64,000 bases of DNA from JBGAJN01 sp044224905. GTDB lineage: Bacteria; Verrucomicrobiota; Verrucomicrobiia; Limisphaerales; JBGAJN01. How positions within the stretch are numbered: position 1 is the stretch's first letter; the number at the start of each line of letters is the position of its first letter. Below the pieces are notes generated by a model, which saw nothing but the letters and a program-made list of their open reading frames with translations, had not been told where the DNA came from and did no database searches. The position numbers and the translations under genes are program-made. Below are positions 10,332-18,910 of the stretch, piece by piece. The DNA is taken from contig JBGAJN010000002.1 in NCBI GenBank assembly GCA_044224905.1, forward strand, positions 1,550,001 through 1,614,000, in the 5' to 3' direction.

Positions 10332-11047
10332 GCGATTCCCTGCCACCCGTGGTTTTGATCACTGGCGCTGCCGGTGGACTGGGGCAGGGGCTCGTCAGCG
10401 AATTTGCCGCGCAAGGCTGGCGAGTGGTCGCGGCGTATCATCGGGCGACGACGCAGGTCGCAACGGAAACGATTCTCCCGATCGCGCTCGACGTAACCAA
10501 TCGTTCTCGCGTCGCCGAGGTGATTGATCAGGTGATTTCGCGGTGGGGACGCATCGATGCGCTGATCAACAATGCGGGAACCACCGAGGATCAACTGAGC
10601 ACACAATTGTCCGAGAGCGATTGGGACAAGGTGCTGGATGTGAATCTAAAAGGCGCGTTCCTCTGCTCGCAGGCGGTTATTCGCCCGATGATGAAACAAC
10701 GCGACGGGCACATCATTAATCTCTCGAGCTTCGTCGCGCGCACGGGCCGCGCCGGTCAGGCGAATTACGCGGCGGCCAAGGCGGGCTTGATTGGACTCAC
10801 CGAGTCGATTGCGCAGGAAGTCGGCTCACGAAACGTCCGCGTCAACGCCGTTCTCCCCGGTGTGTTGCCGACGGGCATGACGGCAAAACTTTCGCCGGAG
10901 CAGCTTCAAACTTTGGCGGGCGCGAATGTCTTGAATCGCTTGAACGACGTCGCGGAAGTGGCGCGGTTCATCGTTTATCTGACCGGCATGAAGAACGTGT
11001 CGGGACAGTTTTTCCAACTCGATAGCCGCATTACCCGCTGGGCGTGA
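10328..11047 (+). CDS. Short-chain dehydrogenase/reductase, FabG-like
   Basis: 239 residues from the ATG at 10328, chosen because ATGA overlaps the stop of the amidohydrolase. Classical SDR features: TGAAGGLG (cofactor loop, about 13-20), NNAG (about 80), catalytic Ser in NLSSFVARTG and the YAAAK catalytic pair. It should reduce or oxidise a carbonyl with NAD(P)H in the cytoplasm. The sequence resembles 3-oxoacyl-ACP reductase, but no fatty-acid genes are near, so the substrate is open. Confidence 0.88.
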   Translation: MSDSLPPVVLITGAAGGLGQGLVSEFAAQGWRVVAAYHRATTQVATETILPIALDVTNRSRVAEVIDQVISRWGRIDALINNAGTTEDQLSTQLSESDWDKVLDVNLKGAFLCSQAVIRPMMKQRDGHIINLSSFVARTGRAGQANYAAAKAGLIGLTESIAQEVGSRNVRVNAVLPGVLPTGMTAKLSPEQLQTLAGANVLNRLNDVAEVARFIVYLTGMKNVSGQFFQLDSRITRWA

Positions 11048-11105
11048 AGCGCTCACGGCATTTGCCGTTCGACTTTTATTTTTCCGTTCCCCATAGTGCC
11101 GAGGC

Positions 11106-11984
11106 ATGAAATCGATGACGGGGCATGGACGCGGCGAAGCGTCGCAGGATGGTTTCAAAATCGCGGTGGAAGTCAGCTCGGTGAATCGCAAGCAAAGCGA
11201 AATCGCCATCAATCTTCCGCGCGATCTTGAGCCGCTCGAGGCCCAGATTCGCGATGAAATCAACCGCTTGATCTCACGCGGGCGCTTGAACATTCGCGTC
11301 ACGATGCACGCGGCCGACGCCGAAGCGGTGCGCGCTCACGTCAATTTTGAAGTGGCGAAATCCTACGCGCGCGAGTTGCGCCGTCTGGCGAAGGAATTGA
11401 GTATCACCGCAGACGTAACGCTCGACATGATCGTGCGCGGCCCGGGCGTGCTCGAGACGCCACAGGAAGTTTCCGATGCCGAGGTTTTCTGGCCCGCGGT
11501 GAAGAAGGCTTTGGACAAGGCGCTCGCTGGCTTGGTGAAGATGCGCGAGAAGGAAGGTGCGCATCTGGCGAAAGATTTGCGGCAGCGGTTGGATTCGATC
11601 CAAAAAGCCGTGGCCGAGATCGAGAAGCAGGCGCCGATCGTTTCCACGCGGTATCGCGAGCAGTTGATCGAACGTATCAAAACGGCGGGCCTCGATTCCA
11701 TTACGCCGGACGACGAACGCATCAGCAAGGAAGTCGCCTTGTTTGCTGACCGCTCGGACATTTCCGAGGAGGTCACCCGATTGCACAGCCACTTCAAGCA
11801 GTTCGATGATTACCTGAAGTCCGCCGAACCGGTGGGACGCACGCTGGATTTTCTCACGCAGGAAATGAACCGGGAAATCAACACGATCGGATCGAAAGCG
11901 AACGACTCGATAATTTCCCGCCACGTGGTGATCATCAAGGCGGAGTTCGAAAAGGTCCGCGAACAAATCCAGAACCTCGAGTAA
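11106..11984 (+). CDS. yicC: YicC/YloC family endoribonuclease
   Basis: 292 residues with both family signatures: the N-terminal MKSMTGHGRGEA (YicC_N) and the C-terminal GRTLDFLTQEMNREINTIGSKAND (DUF1732). YicC-type proteins have been shown in other bacteria to be RNases that act with PNPase on small RNAs. The gene is followed 6 bases later by gmk, the same neighbour as in many phyla, where yicC-gmk form a conserved pair. Confidence 0.95.
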   Translation: MKSMTGHGRGEASQDGFKIAVEVSSVNRKQSEIAINLPRDLEPLEAQIRDEINRLISRGRLNIRVTMHAADAEAVRAHVNFEVAKSYARELRRLAKELSITADVTLDMIVRGPGVLETPQEVSDAEVFWPAVKKALDKALAGLVKMREKEGAHLAKDLRQRLDSIQKAVAEIEKQAPIVSTRYREQLIERIKTAGLDSITPDDERISKEVALFADRSDISEEVTRLHSHFKQFDDYLKSAEPVGRTLDFLTQEMNREINTIGSKANDSIISRHVVIIKAEFEKVREQIQNLE

Positions 11985-11990
11985 CTGCAC

Positions 11991-12617
11991 ATGGGCGATT
12001 CAGCAGCAGGCAAACCGTTATTGATCGTGCTCTCCGCGCCGTCGGGTGGGGGCAAGACCACGTTGTGCGTGGGAATGTTGAAGGCAAACAAGTCGCTCAC
12101 GCGCGCGGTGACGTGCACGACCCGTCCGCCTCGCGGTGGGGAGAAGGATGGAGTGGACTATCACTTCCTCGATCCCGCTGACTTTTTGAAGCGCGTGCAG
12201 GCGGGGAATTTTCTCGAGCACGCCACGGTTTACGGCAACAGCTACGGCACTTTGAAATCGGAAGTGTTGAGCAAATTACGTTCGGGCAAGGACGTCTTGC
12301 TCGCGGTGGATGTGCAGGGCGCGGCGTCGATCACGGCGGCGGCGGAGGCCGATCCGGAGTTGAAGCCGGCGTTGATCACGGTGTTTCTCACGCCGGCGTC
12401 GCTCGATATTCTGTCCGCACGACTGAAGAAACGCGGCGAAGATTCCACGGCGGATATCAAGAAGCGTCTGAACGATGCGCGGCAGGAAATCTCGCGCTGG
12501 AAGAATTTTGACTACCTGATCATCAGCACGTCGATCGAAGAAGATCAGCGCCGGATGCAGGCGATATTCGATGCGGAAAAGATGCGCCGTGCGCGCGCCA
12601 CGCCGCCGGAGATATGA
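11991..12617 (+). CDS. gmk: Guanylate kinase
   Basis: 208 residues. Walker A APSGGGKTTL (about 15-24), the GMP-binding TCTTRPPRGGEKDGVDYHFL and FLEHATVYGNSYGT, and LLAVDVQGAASI all match guanylate kinase, which converts GMP to GDP. It follows yicC and its stop overlaps the coaC start (ATGA at 12614-12617), so translation is probably coupled. The rpoZ gene often found here is absent. Confidence 0.97.
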   Translation: MGDSAAGKPLLIVLSAPSGGGKTTLCVGMLKANKSLTRAVTCTTRPPRGGEKDGVDYHFLDPADFLKRVQAGNFLEHATVYGNSYGTLKSEVLSKLRSGKDVLLAVDVQGAASITAAAEADPELKPALITVFLTPASLDILSARLKKRGEDSTADIKKRLNDARQEISRWKNFDYLIISTSIEEDQRRMQAIFDAEKMRRARATPPEI

Positions 12618-13189
12618 GCTCGAAGTCCAAAGTTCAAAGTCCAAAGTCCACGACGCGCAATGTCGTGCTTGGGGTCACGGGATCGATCGCGGCTTACAAG
12701 GCTGCGGATTTGACGAGCCGTTTGAACAAAGCCGGTTGTGATGTGCACGTGGTGATGACGAGCGATGCGCTGAAGTTCATTACTCCGCTGGCCTTCAAGA
12801 CGCTGTCGCGAAACCCGGTGGTGACCGATCTCTACGACGAGGAGGAAGGCTGGAAGCCGACGCACATCAAGCTCGCGGACGAAGCTGATCTTTTGCTGAT
12901 CGCGCCCGCCACGGCGAACAATCTGGCAAAGCTCGCGCACGGCTTGGCGGACGACGCATTGACGTGCATTGCTCTCGCCTTGAATCCCAAGGCGAAGCTC
13001 GTTATTGCGCCGGCGATGAACGGTAAAATGTGGCTGCATCCCGCCACGCAGCAGAATGTCGCCACGCTCAAATCTCGCGGCGCGGAATTTCTCGGCCCCG
13101 AGGAAGGCATGCTGTCGTGCGGTTACGAAGGAATTGGCCGCCTTTGGGAAGTGGAAAAAATCGCGGCGCGCGTTCTCGAACTGGTTTAA
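12614..13189 (+). CDS. coaC: Phosphopantothenoylcysteine decarboxylase, stand-alone flavoprotein (CoaC)
   Basis: 191 residues, only the CoaC half of the usual bacterial CoaBC fusion. Visible are the FMN-binding GVTGSIAAYKAADL, the catalytic His in THIKLADEAD, APATANNLAKLAHGLADD, the substrate-clamp motif PAMNGKMW and the flap Cys in LSCGYEGIGRLWE. It decarboxylates phosphopantothenoylcysteine in coenzyme A synthesis. The CoaB synthetase domain must be encoded elsewhere. The first 12 residues are encoded by a heptamer repeat and are not family sequence, but the ATGA overlap with gmk supports this start. A flavoprotein of the related UbiX/Pad type is less likely given PAMNGKMW. Confidence 0.85.
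   Translation: MSSKSKVQSPKSTTRNVVLGVTGSIAAYKAADLTSRLNKAGCDVHVVMTSDALKFITPLAFKTLSRNPVVTDLYDEEEGWKPTHIKLADEADLLLIAPATANNLAKLAHGLADDALTCIALALNPKAKLVIAPAMNGKMWLHPATQQNVATLKSRGAEFLGPEEGMLSCGYEGIGRLWEVEKIAARVLELV
12623..12650 (+). repeat. AAAGTCC heptamer repeat inside the coaC start
   Basis: Four near-perfect copies of a 7-base unit (AGTCCAA / AGTTCAA / AGTCCAA / AGTCCA). They encode the KSKVQSPKST residues at the CoaC N terminus, upstream of the conserved fold. A 7-base repeat does not keep frame, so slippage here would alter the N terminus or the reading frame. Confidence 0.7.
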
Positions 13190-13222
13190 TATTGGCCGCG
13201 GGGCAGTTGCGGCTGTCCGTTC

Positions 13223-14683
13223 ATGAATCCTCTCAATTGGTCAGCGCTCAAAAGAATCCCCGCATTGCTCGCGGCGGACAAGCTGGACACGGAGCAGCAG
13301 CTCGCTCGTATCCAGTCGATGGAGCGCAATATCGGATTGCCCATTCGGGCCGGGATCATCGCCGTGCTCGTTTACTTTTTGTACATTTCCCGGTCGGCCT
13401 CGGAATCACTCAGCTTGCCGACGACTGTCCTGCAGGCGTTGTTGTTTTCCAAATCCCTGGCCAAAGCCACGAGCGAATCGGAAGCGATGATGGTGCTGAT
13501 AAACTGGTTGGCGTCGGTGTACCTGCTGGTCAGCCTGGTGTCATCGATCCTTTTGTTCTACATGCGCAAAGTGGGGTGGGGCGTCATTCGCTGGGTTGTG
13601 TTTACGGTGAGTTTGAGCGACGGGCTGTTTTTGGCGGCAATGACTTTGATGACGGGTGGTTACGACAGCGGGCTGTATTGGCTGTTTCTCGGGCTCGTGA
13701 TTCGCAACGCCGTCAGCGTGCCGGTGGCACCGCTCCAAATTGTCCTAAATTTATCGGTGTGCGTTTCGTATGTGTTGGGTTCGTTGTTAGAACCGGCTTT
13801 GTTGGAAATGGCTTCCGAGCTGGTGGATGCCGGCCCGAATGCGATTTCCGCGCGAACGGTTTTGAGTCCTGCGGGCGAACCTTTCCTTTTGAGGCTCGTG
13901 TTGCTGTTGCTGCTGTCGGCGTGTTGTTACGGCATCCAGGTCATCTTCGATCGCAACGTGCGGGTGCAGGAAGACGCGCGGCAGTTTCAGGCCCGTCAAC
14001 AGCAGCTCCAATCGGCCGGGCGCCTTGCGGCGGAGATCGCCCATCAACTGAAGAACCCGCTTGCTATCATCAACAACGCGGCGTTTAACCTCCAGCAAAC
14101 GACCGCCGGTAAGTCTCCGGAGGTGGCGCAGCAGGTACAGATGATCCGTGAAGAAGTTGACCGTTCCGATCAGATCATCACGCAGGTGATGGGATATGCA
14201 CAGTTGATCGAAGGCAAAGTGGAGCGCGTCGATGTGGTCGCCGAAATGGAGCGCGCACTGGATCAGGTGTTTCCGCCCGCGCTAAGGCTGCCGGTGAAGG
14301 TAAATCGTAAATTTGCCGCGAAATTGCCAACACTTTTGATTCAGCGCAATCATCTATCGGAAGTGCTGGTGAACCTGTTGCTCAACGCGCGGGAGGCCAT
14401 TCAGGGCGAGGGACAAATCGAAGTTTCAATCGCGGAGAAGGCGGAGCATCGGCTTGTGATCACGGTGGCGGACAATGGCCCGGGCATTCCGCCGGAACGA
14501 CGTGAGCAAGTGTTCGAGCCGTACTTCACAACGAAGTCCAAAGGCACCGGACTGGGGCTTGCGATTGTGAAGCACAATACGGAGCTCTACGGTGGCAAAG
14601 CCCGCGTGGAATCGGAGCTTGGAAAAGGCGCGAGGTTCGTTCTAGAGTTCCCTACCAAAACACCTGCTGAAGCCGCTAAATGA
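13223..14683 (+). CDS. Membrane sensor histidine kinase
   Basis: 486 residues. About six membrane segments occupy residues 41-240, with no large periplasmic loop, so the signal is probably sensed in or at the membrane. The kinase core follows: phospho-acceptor His274 in EIAHQLKNPLAIINN (H box), N box EVLVNLLLNAREAI, and G boxes VADNGPGIPPE and GTGLGLAIVKHN. Its last codons overlap the start of the sigma-54 regulator at 14680 by four bases, so the two form a two-component pair. The HxLKNPL form is typical of NtrB-like kinases. Confidence 0.93.
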   Translation: MNPLNWSALKRIPALLAADKLDTEQQLARIQSMERNIGLPIRAGIIAVLVYFLYISRSASESLSLPTTVLQALLFSKSLAKATSESEAMMVLINWLASVYLLVSLVSSILLFYMRKVGWGVIRWVVFTVSLSDGLFLAAMTLMTGGYDSGLYWLFLGLVIRNAVSVPVAPLQIVLNLSVCVSYVLGSLLEPALLEMASELVDAGPNAISARTVLSPAGEPFLLRLVLLLLLSACCYGIQVIFDRNVRVQEDARQFQARQQQLQSAGRLAAEIAHQLKNPLAIINNAAFNLQQTTAGKSPEVAQQVQMIREEVDRSDQIITQVMGYAQLIEGKVERVDVVAEMERALDQVFPPALRLPVKVNRKFAAKLPTLLIQRNHLSEVLVNLLLNAREAIQGEGQIEVSIAEKAEHRLVITVADNGPGIPPERREQVFEPYFTTKSKGTGLGLAIVKHNTELYGGKARVESELGKGARFVLEFPTKTPAEAAK

Positions 14684-16119
14684 GTTCTACCCTGCCACCT
14701 TTGCTCATCATCGATGACGAGAAGAACATGCGTCTCTCGCTCACCACGGCGATGGAGCGGCATGGATATCGTGTGAAAGGAGCGGAGTCGGCCGAGGAAG
14801 CATTGCGCACGTTGGACCAGGACGAGTTCTTCATGGTGATTACCGATGCGCGGCTCGGCGGCATGAGCGGTTACGAACTGCTCGGCAAAATCAAGTCGCG
14901 CTGGCCGGATCTGCCGATCTTGATGATCACGGCTTACGCGACACCCAAGCTTGCCGTGGAGGCCATTAAGGCGGGCGCCATTGATTATCTGGCGAAACCT
15001 TTCGATCCCGAGGAAATGCTTCACGCTGTCAGTCGCTGCGCCGAGCGATATAAACTGCTCCGGGAAAATGCCACGCTGCGCGCGCGAGTGATCGAGCCGT
15101 ATCGATTGGAGCAAATCATCGGCGAATGCCCTCGGATGTGCGAGTTGCGGCAAATGATTCAGACCGTGGCGCCGACTAATGCGACAGTGTTGATTCTCGG
15201 CGAGAGCGGCACGGGCAAGGAACTCATCGCCGGCGCATTGCACACGTTGAGCCGTCGTCGCCAGCACAATTACGTGCGGATCAACTGTGCGGCCATCCCG
15301 GAAAGTCTGCTCGAAAGCGAGCTCTTCGGTCACGAGAAGGGCGCGTTCACCGGTGCTTTGAAACAAAAACTGGGGCGCGTGGAAGAAGCGCACCTCGGCA
15401 CGATTTTTCTCGATGAAATCGGTGACATGAGCCGGCCGCTGCAGGCGAAGTTGCTGCGATTTTTGGAGGACGGATCGTTTACTCGCGTGGGTGGTAACGA
15501 CGAATTACGAGTCGACGTGCGGTTGCTCGCCGCGACGAATCGCGACATTGTGGAAGCGATCAAGCAAGGCGATTTCCGCGAAGATCTTTTCCATCGCTTG
15601 AACGTGGTGCAGTTCTTCCCACCGCCGTTGCGTGATCGCGGAGCCGACGTCGCCTTGTTGGCAGATCACTTCTTGAAATTCTTTACGCAGTCGATGGCCA
15701 AGCGAATCAAGCGCATTAGCCGTGCAGCGCAGGAAAAGTTATCGCAACATCACTGGCCGGGAAACGTGCGCGAGCTACGCAACGTGATCGAGCGGGCGGT
15801 CATTCTCGAAACGACGGATGAGGTCCTGCCGGTGAGCCTTCCGGATTTTCAAGTGGAGACGCGGTTGCGGAAATCTCCGGAGCCGGACAGTGTTCCCGCG
15901 AACCTTCCGCTCGACGAATCGCTGGCGGTATTTGAGCGCAATCTAATCAATCGGGTTTTGGAACAGAACCGGTTCAGTTTGACCCGGACGGCGGACCAGT
16001 TAAAGATCAGTCGGCATGCGCTCCGGTATCGAATGCAGCGGTTGAATATCAACATCGACGACGACGAGCCGGCCGAATCCGGCGCGGCGGCAGCGAAGGT
16101 TCCGGAAGCGAAAGCCTGA
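14680..16119 (+). CDS. Sigma-54-dependent response regulator (NtrC family)
   Basis: 479 residues with three domains: receiver (1-120, phospho-acceptor Asp56 in ITDARLGGMSG, Lys106 in AKPF), AAA+ sigma-54 interaction domain (Walker A GESGTGKE at 174-181, intact GAFTGA at 221-226, Walker B FLDEIGD about 243-249) and a C-terminal Fis-type helix-turn-helix (about 430-465, TRTADQLKISRHALRYRMQRL). The intact GAFTGA loop means it should activate RNA polymerase with RpoN. The target promoters are unknown; the hopanoid-type genes downstream are possible targets. Confidence 0.95.
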   Translation: MSSTLPPLLIIDDEKNMRLSLTTAMERHGYRVKGAESAEEALRTLDQDEFFMVITDARLGGMSGYELLGKIKSRWPDLPILMITAYATPKLAVEAIKAGAIDYLAKPFDPEEMLHAVSRCAERYKLLRENATLRARVIEPYRLEQIIGECPRMCELRQMIQTVAPTNATVLILGESGTGKELIAGALHTLSRRRQHNYVRINCAAIPESLLESELFGHEKGAFTGALKQKLGRVEEAHLGTIFLDEIGDMSRPLQAKLLRFLEDGSFTRVGGNDELRVDVRLLAATNRDIVEAIKQGDFREDLFHRLNVVQFFPPPLRDRGADVALLADHFLKFFTQSMAKRIKRISRAAQEKLSQHHWPGNVRELRNVIERAVILETTDEVLPVSLPDFQVETRLRKSPEPDSVPANLPLDESLAVFERNLINRVLEQNRFSLTRTADQLKISRHALRYRMQRLNINIDDDEPAESGAAAAKVPEAKA

Positions 16120-16137
16120 AAACATTGCTGATGAATC

Positions 16138-16485
16138 ATGAATAACTCTGCGGACAAAGGCTTCCCGTTGATCGAGCCGTTCATTGGCAAATCCAACGGG
16201 CTGTGGATCGACTTCCTCGTGATCATCGGCGCAGCGCTGGTTGTGGGTGTGCTGTGCATGGTGTGGGTAAAATTCGTGCGTGGTCGGCGCGGCGCCAGCG
16301 TCTCCCGCTCGGCATTTAACGAAGGTGCCGAGGCGGCGAAGCGTAGCGGGAAGAAGCGTCGTGTTGCGTATCAAAAGCGTAATCCGACTCGCGCCGAAAC
16401 CGGCGGGCTTCCGCCTTTGCGCGGTGAAGACGAGGAGCCGGCACCACCTGAGCACCATCCCAACAAGCCGGAGATCACTTCTTAG
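16138..16485 (+). CDS. Small membrane-anchored hypothetical protein
   Basis: 115 residues: a short N terminus, one membrane helix (about 24-47, IDFLVIIGAALVVGVLCMVW), then a basic segment (RGRRG, KRSGKKRR) and an acidic/Pro-rich tail. This predicts an N-out, C-in single-pass protein with a disordered cytoplasmic tail. It lies 18 bases after the sigma-54 regulator and 3 bases before hpnD, so it is likely in the same transcript. I recognise no family. Confidence 0.75.
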   Translation: MNNSADKGFPLIEPFIGKSNGLWIDFLVIIGAALVVGVLCMVWVKFVRGRRGASVSRSAFNEGAEAAKRSGKKRRVAYQKRNPTRAETGGLPPLRGEDEEPAPPEHHPNKPEITS

Positions 16486-16488
16486 GCA

Positions 16489-17358
16489 ATGGAAGCGAGT
16501 CAGGCCATTACGCGCCGCAGCGCTTCCAATCTTGCGCTCGCGTTCATCATGCTACCGAAGCCCAAGCGGTTGGGCATGGCAGCGCTCTATGCGTTTTGCC
16601 GCGAGGTGGATGATGTTGCGGACGAAGAATCGATTCCCGTTGAGGAACGGCGGCGTCAATTGTCGGCCTGGCGTGAAGATGTTCGTGCGGCGTGCAACGG
16701 CGGTCAGCCCAAGTTCATCGTCAATCGTGAGCTGCAACCGGTCATCGTTGCGAACCGGCTTCCGTTTGAACTGTTCGATGACTTGATCCGTGGCGTGGAG
16801 ATGGATCTCGATATCAAGCGCTACGAAACCTACGAGGAACTGGAGCAATACTGCTATCGCGTTGCGTCAGTTGTGGGGCTCTTGAGCATCGAGATTTTCG
16901 GCTACCAAAATCCGGCGTCGCGCGAGTACGCGGTGCATCTCGGCAAGGCGCTCCAACTCACAAATATTTTGCGAGACGTGCGCACCGATGCGGAGCGTGG
17001 GCGTATTTATTTGCCATCGGAGGAACTTCGGAAATTTGCGGTGCGGCCCGAGGATATTTTCCAATTCAATTACACGCCGCAGTTTCGGGAGCTGGCGCGG
17101 AGCGTGGCGCAACGCGCGCGACATCACTACCAGCGCGCTCGCGACGTGCTCCCGAGTGAGGACCGGAAAGCAATGGTGGCGGCGGAATTGATGGGCGCCG
17201 TTTACTGGCGTCTGCTGCGCAAACTGGAAGCGTGCGAATTCAACGTGCTTGGCCCCAAGCCGACGCGGCTGAACAAGGCGCAAAAAATTCTTCTTATTCT
17301 CCGCACGTGGGTCCGTTTTTCCACGGGAGCCGTCGTTCCCAGCTATGGCACGCCCTGA
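16489..17358 (+). CDS. hpnD: Squalene/phytoene synthase family protein, HpnD-like
   Basis: 289 residues. Both aspartate-rich prenyl-diphosphate motifs are seen: DDVAD at 41-45 within FCREVDDVADE, and DVRTD at 163-167 within LQLTNILRDVRTDAERGRIYLP. The family condenses two C15 or C20 prenyl diphosphates head to head. The overlap with an HpnK-like gene favours the hopanoid enzyme HpnD, which makes presqualene diphosphate from farnesyl diphosphate; phytoene synthase is the alternative. HpnC, HpnE and squalene-hopene cyclase are not in the window. Confidence 0.85.
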   Translation: MEASQAITRRSASNLALAFIMLPKPKRLGMAALYAFCREVDDVADEESIPVEERRRQLSAWREDVRAACNGGQPKFIVNRELQPVIVANRLPFELFDDLIRGVEMDLDIKRYETYEELEQYCYRVASVVGLLSIEIFGYQNPASREYAVHLGKALQLTNILRDVRTDAERGRIYLPSEELRKFAVRPEDIFQFNYTPQFRELARSVAQRARHHYQRARDVLPSEDRKAMVAAELMGAVYWRLLRKLEACEFNVLGPKPTRLNKAQKILLILRTWVRFSTGAVVPSYGTP

Positions 17359-18178
17359 GGCGCCGCGCCGATTGATCGTCAATGCCGACGACTTCGGACG
17401 CAGCAGTCAAATCAACACCGCAATCATTCGCGCTCATCGGGAAGGCATCCTCACGACAGCCAGCCTGATGGTCAACGAAGTGGCCGCTCAAGAGGCGGTG
17501 GAACTTGCGCGAGCGAATCCTCGTTTGGGAGTTGGGCTTCACCTCGCTTTGGTCTGCGGGAAATCCGCTTTGAGCGTGGAGAAAAATCCCGGCCTCGTCG
17601 ATGCCTCGGGGCAGTTCAATGATAATGCGGTGAGCGCTGGATGCCGTTTCTTTTTCCAGAAAAAATTGCGCGCGGAAATCGAATCTGAACTCAACGCGCA
17701 GTTTGAAAAGTTTCGCGCGACTGGCTTGCCGTTGGATCATGTGAATGGCCATTTAAACATTCACCTTCACCCGACGGTTTTCGCGATCCTGATGAAAAAT
17801 GCGGAGCGCTGGGGGATTCGTCATCTGCGACTCACGTGTGATCCGTTTTGGTTCAACGCACGGCTGGCTTCGGGCCAGTGGTTGTACCGAATGAGTCACG
17901 CATTCATCTATCGCTGGCTCTCCTCGCGTGCGCGGGGAGTTCTGCGTGCGCGAGGGATTCGACACACGCAGAGGGTTTTCGGATTGCTGCAAAATGCGCG
18001 TGTGGACGAGCGGTATGTTACGCAATTGCTGCCCCACCTGCCCGAAGGTGATTCGGAGCTTTACTCCCATCCGTCGCTCCACGAGTTTAAACACGAGCTC
18101 GAAGCTCTAATCAGTCCGCGTGTTAAAGCGCTCGTGGGCGGGCAGGGGATTCGGTTGATTCGGTATCAGGATTTGTGA
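17345..18178 (+). CDS. hpnK: HpnK-like carbohydrate deacetylase (ChbG/YdjC fold)
   Basis: 277 residues. The N-terminal NADDFGRSSQINTAI and HVNGHLNIHLHPTVF are the metal-binding signatures of the YdjC/ChbG deacetylase family. The start overlaps hpnD by 14 bases. Genes of this family next to hpnC/hpnD are annotated HpnK and are thought to act on hopanoid head-group sugars, by analogy with N-acetyl sugar deacetylation; the exact substrate is not established. A general N-acetyl-sugar deacetylase is the alternative. Confidence 0.85.
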   Translation: MARPEAPRRLIVNADDFGRSSQINTAIIRAHREGILTTASLMVNEVAAQEAVELARANPRLGVGLHLALVCGKSALSVEKNPGLVDASGQFNDNAVSAGCRFFFQKKLRAEIESELNAQFEKFRATGLPLDHVNGHLNIHLHPTVFAILMKNAERWGIRHLRLTCDPFWFNARLASGQWLYRMSHAFIYRWLSSRARGVLRARGIRHTQRVFGLLQNARVDERYVTQLLPHLPEGDSELYSHPSLHEFKHELEALISPRVKALVGGQGIRLIRYQDL

Positions 18179-18179
18179 C

Positions 18180-18620
18180 ATGACCAAAGTTTTAATCATC
18201 TTGTTGATCGCGCTTGTTTTCGAAGCGGTAGGCGTGGTGTTGCTGAGCGGTGGTTTGAAGGAAATCGGCGAACCAGCGGCGATCAACGTCTCCGAGATCG
18301 GGCGTTTGGTGAAGCGCGGAGTGACTAATCGAAACATCCTCATAGGTACGTTGTTGGAAACGATCTTCTTCGGCGCGCTGCTTTATCTCTTATCTCAGCG
18401 CGATGTGAGTCTGATCTGGCCGCTGACTTCCTTGGGATTTTTAATCACTGCGGTGGCGGCTAAGATATTTTTGCACGAACAAATCTCCGGAATGCGTTGG
18501 CTCGGCGTGTGTTTGATCGTCATTGGCGCCGGAGTCATTTCGTGGAGCGAGCAAACGAAGAAAAATGAGGAGTCCAAACCAGCAGTTTCCTCCACGGTTA
18601 CGCCTAATTCTGCGCGATAA
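18180..18620 (+). CDS. Small EamA/DMT-type membrane transporter
   Basis: 146 residues with about four membrane helices, half the size of a full 10-helix EamA protein, and the family-like pattern SLIWPLTSLGFLITAVAAKIFLHEQISGMRWLGVCLIVIGAG near the C terminus (quoted here only in outline; residues about 80-122). An N-terminal helix starts TKVLIILLIALVFEAVGVVL. It begins one base after the hpnK stop. Small paired DMT proteins such as ArnE/ArnF flip lipid-linked sugars, so a role in moving a hopanoid or lipid-linked sugar is plausible but unproven. Confidence 0.75.
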   Translation: MTKVLIILLIALVFEAVGVVLLSGGLKEIGEPAAINVSEIGRLVKRGVTNRNILIGTLLETIFFGALLYLLSQRDVSLIWPLTSLGFLITAVAAKIFLHEQISGMRWLGVCLIVIGAGVISWSEQTKKNEESKPAVSSTVTPNSAR

Positions 18621-18653
18621 TCACGGCTTTATTCCGCTAGAATATTTTTGTTA

Positions 18654-18671
18654 CTTTAAACTCGTTTAAAG
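18654..18671. repeat. Inverted repeat CTTTAAAC-TC-GTTTAAAG
   Basis: Perfect 8-base arms around a 2-base centre in the gap between the hopanoid-type genes and rplB, about 80 bases upstream of the predicted ribosomal promoter. It has the form of a dimeric regulator site; it is not followed by a T run, so it is not a terminator. Confidence 0.45.
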
Positions 18672-18749
18672 GTGGTCGTTTTGCCCCGAATTGCTCCAAA
18701 CCATTGTAAACAGGGCGTGATCTCAGTGTGAAATTTTTTGAAATACTTG

Positions 18750-18777
18750 TTGCACGACTCGACTTCCTTGTTATTAT
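18750..18777 (+). promoter_or_regulatory. Predicted sigma-70-type promoter of the ribosomal operon
   Basis: TTGCAC (18750-18755), 16-base spacer, TATTAT (18772-18777). This is the best match in the 290-base gap before rplB and would give a leader of about 125 nt. The leader contains a small hairpin (TTCACC 18788-18793 with GGTGAA 18801-18806) and has no recognisable Shine-Dalgarno sequence before rplB. The rest of the gap (18621-18749) holds only the inverted repeat at 18654. Confidence 0.6.
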
Positions 18778-18910
18778 CCGCGCTCCTTTCACCCCATAAA
18801 GGTGAACGGCAGCATTGTTTGCGTGGCCGATAACTGACGCCTCACCGGCGCAGGAATGATGGTTGCGCTGCTCCAGGCTGTGAATTGGATTCGGAAACGA
18901 TTTTGTATTT

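Noticed and set aside
12623..12650. CRISPR-like repeat
   Set aside because: The units are 7 bases with no spacers; it is a short tandem repeat inside a coding start.
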